Made by a program: the position numbers and the translations under genes. Under the pieces are notes generated by a model. It searched no databases and was not told where the DNA came from. It was given only the letters and a program-made list of their open reading frames with translations. 19,208 nucleotides of DNA. It comes from RGIG1828 sp045654685. Lineage in GTDB: Bacteria > Bacillota > Clostridia > UMGS1810. Numbering within the stretch: position 1 is the stretch's first letter; each line of letters opens with the position of its first letter. This document shows, in pieces, positions 6,887 to 13,196 of this stretch. The DNA lies in the NCBI GenBank assembly GCA_045654685.1, contig JAZONV010000055.1:1-19208 (forward strand). The letters run 5' to 3'.

Positions 6887-6955
6887 TATTTTATCAATCC
6901 TTCCCAATGCCCGTATGGTTAAAAAAACAGACAACTAAAAGATAATATTATAATA

Positions 6956-6984
6956 TTGATTTTTCTTCCCTTTTGTAGTATATT
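6956..6984 (+). promoter_or_regulatory. Promoter of the FAD oxidoreductase gene
   Basis: TTGATT (6956-6961), 17 bases, TATATT (6979-6984). The predicted start near 6991 gives a leader of about 60 bases. It is divergent from the kinase-like gene promoter. Confidence 0.62.
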
Positions 6985-7049
6985 TAGAATGTGGGGTTAT
7001 GCATAAAAATTCAATCGACATAATGTTTTGAAAAAGGAGACATTTTACT

Positions 7050-8252
7050 ATGGCATATGTAAAAGAAAGAAAAAAAATTCAGGTTATAAAAGAATATGAC
7101 GTTGCAGTTTGCGGCGGAGGCTTTGCAGGTATTGCTGCGGCTCTTGCATCTGCACGACAAGGGAAAAAGACAGTCATCTTTGAAAAACAGTATATGTTGG
7201 GCGGTCTTGGTACCGCCGGAATTGTAACTATATATCTCCCCCTTTGTGACGGTCTCGGCCATCAGGTTTCATACGGAATTGCCGAAGAACTTCTTCGCCT
7301 TTCAATTTCCCACGGTGCAGAAGCCCTATATCCCGATAACTGGCTTGACAGAGAAGGTCCCAGAGAAAGAGTTGACAAAAGATTTGAAGTTCAGTATAAT
7401 CCTCAACTTTTTGCCATACTTGCAGAAAAACTCCTCACCGACGAAGGTGTTGACATTCTTTACGGAACATATGCCGTTGACGTGAATATGAAAAAGGGGA
7501 AAATTACCCATATTATCACCGAAAACAAATCCGGCAGACTTGCCTATAAAGTGGGTTCTGTTGTTGATGCAACCGGAGATTGCGACATAGCAGAATTTGC
7601 AGGTGCTCCTACAAAAAAATTCAATCAGGGAAATGTTCTTGCCGCATGGTACTATTCCTACGGCAACAAAGGCTATCAACTACATATGCTTGGATACTGC
7701 GACATTCCCGACGAACAGAAAACCAAAGAAAATGCTCCACCAACCCTTTCAGAAAAGCGTTTTTCAGGTCTTGACGGCGAGGAACTTTCCTTGCAGATGT
7801 GCATGTCACACCAATCCACATACAATGATTTTCTCAAAAGAAGACAAACCGATCCGAGAATGCTCCCTGTTACCATGGCAACAACTCCTCAAGTGAGAAT
7901 GACAAGAAAAATTCAGGGTGAATATGAACTCAAGTCCAATGAAGCTCACAAATATTTTGAAGACTCCATCGGCATGATTGCTAACTGGAGAGAAAGAGGA
8001 CCAATCTATGAAGTTCCTTTTTCAACTCTTTATTCATCAAAAGTGAAAAATCTCATTTGTGCAGGAAGATGTACAAGTGTTGACGAACCCATGTGGGATT
8101 TGATGAGGGTAATTCCATGTTGTTCTCTCACAGGTCAGGCGGCAGGTACTGCTGCGGCAATGAGTGATGATTTTTCAAAACTTGACATCAAAAAACTTCA
8201 GGACAAATTGGTGAGTGACGGGGTTGTTCTTCACGAAAAAGACATTCTTTAA
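7050..8252 (+). CDS. FAD-dependent oxidoreductase (FAD_oxidored type)
   Basis: A 400-residue flavoprotein. The N-terminal Rossmann motif YDVAVCGGGFAGIAAALASA (about 16-35) binds the ADP part of FAD, and the strand ends with the acidic residue in VIFEK. The motif YMLGGLGTAG follows at 48-57, as in the FAD_oxidored family. The C-terminal block LICAGRCTSVDEPMWDLMRV with GQAAGTAAAM is the second FAD-contact region of this family. The electron donor or acceptor cannot be inferred; homologues are often near sugar or organic-acid genes. AAAGGAG precedes the ATG by about 8 bases. No signal peptide. The radical SAM gene follows after 66 bases with no clear terminator, so read-through is possible. Confidence 0.85.
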   Translation: MAYVKERKKIQVIKEYDVAVCGGGFAGIAAALASARQGKKTVIFEKQYMLGGLGTAGIVTIYLPLCDGLGHQVSYGIAEELLRLSISHGAEALYPDNWLDREGPRERVDKRFEVQYNPQLFAILAEKLLTDEGVDILYGTYAVDVNMKKGKITHIITENKSGRLAYKVGSVVDATGDCDIAEFAGAPTKKFNQGNVLAAWYYSYGNKGYQLHMLGYCDIPDEQKTKENAPPTLSEKRFSGLDGEELSLQMCMSHQSTYNDFLKRRQTDPRMLPVTMATTPQVRMTRKIQGEYELKSNEAHKYFEDSIGMIANWRERGPIYEVPFSTLYSSKVKNLICAGRCTSVDEPMWDLMRVIPCCSLTGQAAGTAAAMSDDFSKLDIKKLQDKLVSDGVVLHEKDIL

Positions 8253-8318
8253 GATATAGAAACACCAATCCACCCCATGACAAAAACACCGTTTTTCAAG
8301 CGGGAAAGGAAAACAACC

Positions 8319-10160
8319 ATGCTATTAAAAGAAAAAATTGATAATATTCTTCCTCTTGTGGAAAAACCTGCAAGGTATACGGGAGGAGAACTGAATTCCG
8401 TTGTTAAAGACGCCTCAAAGGTTGACGTGCGCTTTGCATTTTGCTTTGCAGATACCTATGAAGTCGGAATGAGCCATCTGGGAATGAAAATTCTCTATTC
8501 TCTCATGAATGAAAGAGAAGACGTTTGGTGCGAAAGAGTTTTCGCTCCATGGATTGACATGGAAGAAGAAATGCGAAAAGCAGACATTCCTCTCTATGGT
8601 CTTGAATCTTTGGAGGCCATAAAAGACTTTGACTTTTTGGGGTTCACTCTCCAGTATGAAATGTGCTACACAAATATTATAAACATGCTTTCTCTTGCAA
8701 AAGTTCCTCTTCTTGCAAAAGACAGGGGCGAAAATGACCCCTTTGTTTGTATGGGAGGCCCTTGTGCCTACAGCGCAGAGGCTTTGGCTGACTTCTCTGA
8801 TTTCTACATCCTGGGAGAGGGTGAAGAAGTCAATCTTGAAGTTATTGACGTGTACAAAGAATGGAAAAAGCAAAAAGGAACAAGATTTGATTTTCTGAAA
8901 ATGATTTCCGCCATTGAAGGAGTGTATGTACCCTCTTTCTATGACGTTGAATATAACGAAGATGACACAGTAAAAGCCATAACTCCCAAATATGACTTTG
9001 TTCCCAAAAAGGTTCGAAAAAGAATTATAAAAGATCTGGACAAAGTGTATTATCCCGACAAATTTGTTGTTCCCTTCATCGAAATTGTCCACGACAGAAT
9101 TATGCTTGAAGTGTTCAGGGGATGCCTGAGGGGTTGTCGTTTTTGTCAGGCAGGTATGATATACCGCCCTGTGAGAGAAAAAATGCCTCAAACCCTTTTG
9201 GACAGCGCCCAAAAACTCATAGACTCCACAGGATATGAAGAAATCAGCCTTTCTTCCCTTTCCACAAGCGATTATTCCTGCCTGAAAGAGTTCACAGACG
9301 GACTTTTGGAAATGACAGAGAAAGAAAAAATTTCTCTTTCACTTCCATCTCTCCGACTTGATTCTTTCTCAATGGAACTTATGGAAAAGGTTCAGAAGGT
9401 ACGAAAAAGCTCTCTCACCTTTGCACCTGAGGCAGGTTCTCAAAGAATGAGAGATGTCATAAATAAAAACATAACGGAAGAAGACCTTTTAACTGCGGCA
9501 AAAACCGCTTTTGAGGGCGGATACAGTTCCATTAAACTCTATTTTATGATGGGGCTTCCCTTTGAAACCATTGAAGATGTTTGCGCCATCGCAGACCTTT
9601 CAAAAAAGGTTGTGAGAGAATATCTTTCTCTCCCCAAAGAAAAGAGAAGCCCGGGGCTTCGCATCACAACCTCTGTTGCATCATTTGTTCCAAAGGCTTT
9701 CACCCCTTTCCAATGGGCAAAACAAGATGACAGAGACACTCTTCGCGAAAAGCAATATGCCCTGAAAGAAGCAATGAATGACAAAAGAGTGAAATATAAC
9801 TACCACGAAGCACCCGTAAGTGCTTTGGAAGGTGTTTTTGCCCGTGGTGACAGACGTCTTTCAAAAGTTCTTTTAAAGGCTCATGAGCTTGGTGTACGTT
9901 TTGACGGATGGAGCGATCAGTTCAGTCAGGAAAAATGGGACAAAGCATTTGAAGAATGCGGAATTGATCCCCATTTCTACACAAGAGAGCGTTCCTTTGA
10001 TGAAATTCTCCCCTGGGATATGATTGATGTGGGAGTTACAAAAGAATTTCTCATAAGAGAAGCAAAAAAAGCAAAAGAAGCCACAACCACTCCCCATTGC
10101 AGAGAAAAATGCTCGGGTTGCGGTGCGTCTTGCTTTGGAGGAGGTGTTTGCTTTGAGTGA
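8319..10160 (+). CDS. Radical SAM protein, TIGR03960 family
   Basis: A 613-residue protein with an N-terminal cobalamin-binding-like region (EVGMSHLGMKILYSLMNERED, about 48-68; FVCMGGPCAYSAEALADF, 142-159) and a radical SAM core whose [4Fe-4S] cysteines are C269, C273 and C276 in FRGCLRGCRFCQAG. A Cys-rich tail (CREKCSGCGASCFGGGVC) ends the protein. Family and order match TIGR03960, usually followed, as here, by the DUF2344/TIGR03936 gene and often by rng and rplU; its substrate is unknown. A longer frame begins at 8277, but ATG 8319 has AAAGGA (8305-8310) 8 bases upstream and gives the family-typical N-terminus ending in VEKPARYTGGE. The last 8 bases overlap the next gene. Confidence 0.9.
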   Translation: MLLKEKIDNILPLVEKPARYTGGELNSVVKDASKVDVRFAFCFADTYEVGMSHLGMKILYSLMNEREDVWCERVFAPWIDMEEEMRKADIPLYGLESLEAIKDFDFLGFTLQYEMCYTNIINMLSLAKVPLLAKDRGENDPFVCMGGPCAYSAEALADFSDFYILGEGEEVNLEVIDVYKEWKKQKGTRFDFLKMISAIEGVYVPSFYDVEYNEDDTVKAITPKYDFVPKKVRKRIIKDLDKVYYPDKFVVPFIEIVHDRIMLEVFRGCLRGCRFCQAGMIYRPVREKMPQTLLDSAQKLIDSTGYEEISLSSLSTSDYSCLKEFTDGLLEMTEKEKISLSLPSLRLDSFSMELMEKVQKVRKSSLTFAPEAGSQRMRDVINKNITEEDLLTAAKTAFEGGYSSIKLYFMMGLPFETIEDVCAIADLSKKVVREYLSLPKEKRSPGLRITTSVASFVPKAFTPFQWAKQDDRDTLREKQYALKEAMNDKRVKYNYHEAPVSALEGVFARGDRRLSKVLLKAHELGVRFDGWSDQFSQEKWDKAFEECGIDPHFYTRERSFDEILPWDMIDVGVTKEFLIREAKKAKEATTTPHCREKCSGCGASCFGGGVCFE

Positions 10161-10806
10161 TGAAAGATTCATATACCGCCTTGGCTACACCAAAGGCGAC
10201 AGAGTGAAATACATTTCTCATCTTGATTTTTTAAGATGTGTCAACCGTGCCTTTAAGCGTGCAAAAATCCCCGTTAAATATTCTCAAGGGTTCAATCCTC
10301 ATATTCTTTTAAACATCGGTCTTCCTTGTCCTGTGGGAGTTTCAAGTGTCTGTGAAGAACTTGACATTGAGCTTAGCATTCCCATGGAAAATGATGAAAT
10401 CATAAAAAGAATGAATGAATCTCTTCCCGATGCCATAAGGGTTTTATGGTGCAAAAGAAAAGAAAATGACCCCGACTTCTATGACATTGAATATGCAAGA
10501 TATTCAATTAACTTTAGTTGCGACAAAGAAATAGATGTGGATGCATTCCCCAAAGAAGAAAGTTTTATGATTGAGAAAAAGTCCAAAAGGGGAATGAAAG
10601 AGGTTAATATTTTTGAGTTTATAAAAGAACTCAAAATAGAAAAGACAGAGACGAACAAATATTTTTCAGATGCCACAATCAGCGCAGGAAACAAACTGAA
10701 CTTAAAACCTGACCTTTTGGTGTCTGCTCTTGAAACCTACTATGGTGCAACAATAAAAGATGTTCTCATAGAGAGAAAAGAGATATTTTTTGAAACCGTA
10801 AAATAA
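10153..10806 (+). CDS. DUF2344 / TIGR03936 radical SAM-associated protein
   Basis: A 217-residue protein beginning FIYRLGYTKGDRVKYISHLD shortly after the start, then VKYSQGFNPHILLNIGLPCP, both hallmark blocks of TIGR03936 (DUF2344). It is the constant partner of the TIGR03960 radical SAM gene. I choose TTG 10153 because the strong Shine-Dalgarno GGAGGAGGTG (10137-10146) lies 6 bases upstream and the protein then starts as in relatives; GTG 10123 in the same frame is an alternative. The start overlaps the previous stop by 8 bases, implying translational coupling. In many Clostridia rng and rplU follow, but here a 16-bp terminator ends the unit 6 bases after the stop. Confidence 0.85.
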   Translation: MSDERFIYRLGYTKGDRVKYISHLDFLRCVNRAFKRAKIPVKYSQGFNPHILLNIGLPCPVGVSSVCEELDIELSIPMENDEIIKRMNESLPDAIRVLWCKRKENDPDFYDIEYARYSINFSCDKEIDVDAFPKEESFMIEKKSKRGMKEVNIFEFIKELKIEKTETNKYFSDATISAGNKLNLKPDLLVSALETYYGATIKDVLIERKEIFFETVK

Positions 10807-10812
10807 TATGAT

Positions 10813-10859
10813 AAAACCCCCGTTGAAAGGAATTTTCCTGTTTCAACGGGGGTTTTTTT
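10813..10859. terminator. Strong bidirectional terminator, copy 1
   Basis: AAAACCCCCGTTGAAA (10813-10828) pairs perfectly over 16 bp with its complement at 10841-10856, followed by T-runs on plus, and on minus TTTTATCATATT. It closes the radical SAM/DUF2344 unit from the left and the antitoxin gene from the right. A close copy is at 11682-11724. Confidence 0.9.
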
Positions 10860-10860
10860 G

Positions 10861-11145
10861 TCACTTTAACACTATATGGATTTCCTTACCCAAAGAGCGG
10901 GCAACTTTTGCCAGAAAATCAAGAGACGGATTATATGTTCCGCTTTCAAGTCTTGATATATTTGATTTTTGGGTTCCAACCCTTAACGCAAGTTCCTCCT
11001 GGGTGATAGACTGCCTGGCACGCTCTTCTATGATTTGGGAAATAATGTCATATCTTGGTTTTAACTTTTCATACTCATCTTTAAATTCTTCATCTTTCAT
11101 GAGCATTGCCTTTATCTCATCAAATTTTACGCCTGCTTTACTCAT
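10861..11145 (-). CDS. HigA-type antitoxin, XRE-family HTH protein
   Basis: A 94-residue protein starting MSKAGVKFDEIKAMLMKD, with a helical N-terminal part and a helix-turn-helix at about residues 45-90: TQEELALRVGTQKSNISRLE followed by SGTYNPSLDFLAKVARSLGK. Such HTH proteins are antitoxins of HigB/RelE-type toxins and repress their own operon. ATG 11145 is chosen over the in-frame ATG 11163 because it overlaps the toxin stop (ATGAGTAA) and has CAGGTG 6 bases upstream; this coupling is typical when the toxin gene comes first. The likely operator is the palindrome at 11539-11568. The gene ends two bases from the terminator. The HTH looks intact, although the toxin frame is broken. Confidence 0.83.
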   Translation of the reverse strand: MSKAGVKFDEIKAMLMKDEEFKDEYEKLKPRYDIISQIIEERARQSITQEELALRVGTQKSNISRLESGTYNPSLDFLAKVARSLGKEIHIVLK

Positions 11146-11502
11146 TATCGCACCTGCTTTCATAATCTTTCATATATCTTTTTGCCTTGTCAAGTTCCCT
11201 CTTTGGAGTTTCATCACTTTTTTTGGTGAATCCATTTAGCAGAACAAAAGTGTTGTTTCTAAATGTAAAATAAAAAATCCTGCTTATATTTGATGAAAAC
11301 TTAACTCTGAGTTCAAATAAGTTCTTGTAATTTTCTCCTTTTATTGGCTTTGCATAAGGCTCTCTCAAATTTGTACCATGTTTTTCAAAAGTTCAATTTC
11401 AGAAAACGCCTTTGCCCTCATCTTGGCATCAAGACCAAGCAAATATTCCAGCACCGGTATTTCGCCGCTTTCCTTTTTATAGTACTCAACTTGCCAATCC
11501 AT
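11138..11502 (-). pseudogene. HigB-type toxin gene with a one-base frameshift
   Basis: From ATG 11502 (GGGGGTG about 5 bases upstream) the frame reads MDWQVEYYKKESGEIPVLEY and continues to FSEIELLK, then shifts at the A5 run opposite 11381-11385 and stops after 45 codons. Adding one A restores LLKKHGTNLREPYAKPIKG and the rest of a HigB/Gp49-like (PF05973) ribonuclease: FELRVKFSSNISRIFYFTF, VLLNGFTKKSDETPKRELDK, and stop at 11138-11140. Restored length would be 121 residues, normal for the family. The toxin would be an mRNA interferase cleaving ribosome-bound mRNA. The homopolymer context makes a sequencing error as likely as true inactivation. A ribosomal slippage event is also conceivable but not indicated. 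Confidence 0.82.
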
Positions 11503-11538
11503 TATGCACCCCCATAATTATAATATGCATTCATCTAC

Positions 11539-11571
11539 ACTTATGTTATCATATATGATAACATAAGTCAA
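11539..11571 (-). promoter_or_regulatory. Toxin-antitoxin promoter with perfect 30-bp palindromic operator
   Basis: Bases 11539-11568 are a perfect 30-bp palindrome; its left half is ACTTATGTTATCATA. On the minus strand TTGACT (11571-11566) and TAACAT (11548-11543) with a 17-base spacer give a promoter that the palindrome covers almost entirely. The predicted start near 11536 is about 34 bases before the toxin ATG. Autorepression by the HTH antitoxin is the likely mechanism. Between 11572 and 11681 I see no gene or clear signal. Confidence 0.75.
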
Positions 11572-11681
11572 GTTTTTTTGTTACAGAATTAACCAGATTC
11601 TATTAAAAAGAAGTTACTTTTATATGACTTGTATTTGTTCGTTTTTCTAAGGACCCAAAAGCAAGGTGATTGCCACAATAT

Positions 11682-11724
11682 AAAACCCCCGTTAAAGGAT
11701 TTTCCTTTTAACGGGGGTTATTTT
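11682..11724. terminator. Strong bidirectional terminator, copy 2
   Basis: AACCCCCGTTAAA (11684-11696) pairs with TTTAACGGGGGTT (11707-11719), followed by ATTTT on plus and TTTTATATT on minus. It terminates the Gfo/Idh gene on the minus strand. Sequence and loop (GGATTTTCC) nearly repeat the terminator at 10813-10859 in the same orientation. Confidence 0.82.
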
Positions 11725-11855
11725 GTCAGTTTTTGTTTTTCAATTTTTATCTTTTCAACTCTCACACAAGCGGCATATCCGTATGAAAAATTTGCAAATT
11801 CGGCATAAAACTTATCGCCATTTTGTGAAAATATCAAGAAGGAAGTTTCACAACA
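11718..11855 (-). pseudogene. Possible 3' remnant of a lost gene
   Basis: On the minus strand, a frame different from the Gfo/Idh gene is open from just after TGA at 11856-11858 to TAA at 11718-11720. It reads SQNGDKFYAEFANFSYGYAA, then CVRVEKIKIEKQKLTK. The aromatic/alternating pattern looks like the C-terminal beta strands of a real protein. There is no ATG and no ribosome site, and the stop lies inside the terminator stem. It may be the tail of a gene once downstream of, or swapped with, the oxidoreductase. I do not recognise the family. Chance is possible in 45 codons. Confidence 0.3.
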
Positions 11856-13057
11856 TCAAGGGGTTTTCTCTGAATCCAACTTCCGTGGGTAAAATCGGGA
11901 ATTTCAACAGGGTGACCGCCCTGTGCGATTGAAAGTTCTGTGAGAGGAGTAATTACCATCCAGGCTGCCATATCATACACATCTATGGGAAATTCTCTGC
12001 CCTTTAAGATGCAATCCACAGCATCATTCAGCATTACAACATCCATTCCCCCGTGTCCTGCTTCTATTTCCTCTTTGGTGATTCCCTTCCACTGGTCGCA
12101 AAGATATTTTTCTTCATATTCCTTTGCATTGTTCATATATTTTTCGTAAAAATCAACAGTTTCAAAAATTTCTTCCATTCCGTCAAAGAATACAAGGTGA
12201 TTATTCTGTTCATAAAGTCCTTTTGTTCCGCGAACTGTAAAGTTTCTGCTGTAGTGTCTGGGGAGTGTGGTGTCAAGTTTCAAAACTATTGTCTCGCCGT
12301 GGGCACATTTTATGATTGTGGTGACAACATCCCCCTGCTCAAATTTCTGACCGATTAACTTTTTGTTTTCAATTTCTCTTGAATTTATATATGCTTCAAG
12401 GCCTGATGCTTTTGATGCAACTGAAACAAGAGACACCATTCTGTTGCCTCGATTGATGTTTAAAATTTTGGCAATGGGTCCAAGTTCATGTGTTGGGTAG
12501 TTTTCGCAGTTACGGTTTATGTAATTTCTCAAGCGATAGTGTCTGTTTTCTTCGCCTTTTGTTATTTCCTGTCTCAGGTCGTGAGCATATTCTCCCTCAC
12601 AATGAATGATATCGCCAAAAAGTCCGTCTCTCACCATTGCAGTAGCCAGAAGCTCTGTTTTGTTATAGCAACAGTTTTCAAGCATCATAATCGGAGTTTT
12701 GGTTCTCTCATAGGTTTCAACAAGTCTGTGACAATCTTCAACAGAATATGCACCGCCAACTTCCACCAATGTTATGATTCCCATTTCCATTGCCTTCAGG
12801 GCAAAAGGAATGTGAGTTTCCCATGATGAACAAATAAATACCGCATCAATGTCATGGCAAAATGCCTTATCAGAATCTGTATAACATTCGGGTTTTATAC
12901 CTGATATTTCTTCAACCTTTTCTGCCATTTCCGCTGTTCTGTCTTCATACACGTCACAAAGAGCAACCACCTCTGCACCGGTAGTTTTTGCAAGATTTTC
13001 AATCATGCCTTTTCCTCTTGAACCGCAGCCTATTGCCAAAAATCTAACTTTATCCAT
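11834..13057 (-). CDS. Gfo/Idh/MocA-family oxidoreductase, GH109-like subgroup
   Basis: A 407-residue protein with an N-terminal NAD(P)-binding Rossmann fold, FLAIGCGSRGKGMIENLAK (residues 6-24), and a C-terminal alpha/beta domain. The usual Gfo/Idh EKP motif is replaced by EVG (99-101), so the canonical catalytic lysine is absent. The blocks GEYAHDLRQEI (155-165), HYRLRNYINRNCENYPTHEL (173-192) and INRGNRM (201-207) resemble the subgroup that includes GH109 glycosidases, which cleave glycosides by an NAD-assisted mechanism. Sugar oxidation or glycoside hydrolysis are therefore both possible; the substrate is unknown. GGAGG lies about 8 bases before the ATG. No signal peptide. It sits downstream of a GH13 glucan hydrolase, separated by a hairpin at 13077-13122, and ends at terminator copy 2. 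Confidence 0.82.
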   Translation of the reverse strand: MDKVRFLAIGCGSRGKGMIENLAKTTGAEVVALCDVYEDRTAEMAEKVEEISGIKPECYTDSDKAFCHDIDAVFICSSWETHIPFALKAMEMGIITLVEVGGAYSVEDCHRLVETYERTKTPIMMLENCCYNKTELLATAMVRDGLFGDIIHCEGEYAHDLRQEITKGEENRHYRLRNYINRNCENYPTHELGPIAKILNINRGNRMVSLVSVASKASGLEAYINSREIENKKLIGQKFEQGDVVTTIIKCAHGETIVLKLDTTLPRHYSRNFTVRGTKGLYEQNNHLVFFDGMEEIFETVDFYEKYMNNAKEYEEKYLCDQWKGITKEEIEAGHGGMDVVMLNDAVDCILKGREFPIDVYDMAAWMVITPLTELSIAQGGHPVEIPDFTHGSWIQRKPLDVVKLPS

Positions 13058-13076
13058 ATTTTATCCTCCGCCCAAA

Positions 13077-13122
13077 AATAAAGTGGCTGGAAAACCCAGA
13101 TTGTTTTCCTAACCACTTTATT
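13077..13122 (-). terminator. Terminator/leader hairpin between GH13 and oxidoreductase genes
   Basis: AATAAAGTGG (13077-13086) pairs with CCACTTTATT (13113-13122) and GGAAAAC (13089-13095) with GTTTTCC (13103-13109). On the minus strand a TTTATTTTT tail follows, immediately before the GGAGG of the oxidoreductase. It should end the GH13 transcript. Because it also lies between a candidate -10 box and the next gene, it may attenuate that gene. Confidence 0.7.
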
Positions 13123-13124
13123 AT

Positions 13125-13130
13125 ATTATA
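13125..13130 (-). promoter_or_regulatory. Candidate -10 box for the oxidoreductase gene
   Basis: Minus strand TATAAT (13130-13125) is a perfect -10, but no good -35 hexamer is seen 16-18 bases upstream. The start would fall near 13118, inside the hairpin arm. Without this promoter the oxidoreductase would depend on read-through. Confidence 0.35.
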
Positions 13131-13196
13131 TCTTTTTTCAATTGTATATGCTTTTTTGGATATTTTATCTTTGAATTCAGATAATTAGGGTGCAAT

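Noticed and set aside
8277..8318. Fourteen extra codons at the start of the radical SAM gene.
   Set aside because: No ribosome site for ATG 8277, whereas ATG 8319 has one and gives the usual N-terminus.
11572..11681. Possible small gene or RNA upstream of the toxin promoter.
   Set aside because: No coding frame with a ribosome site and no stable structure apart from the terminator at its right edge.
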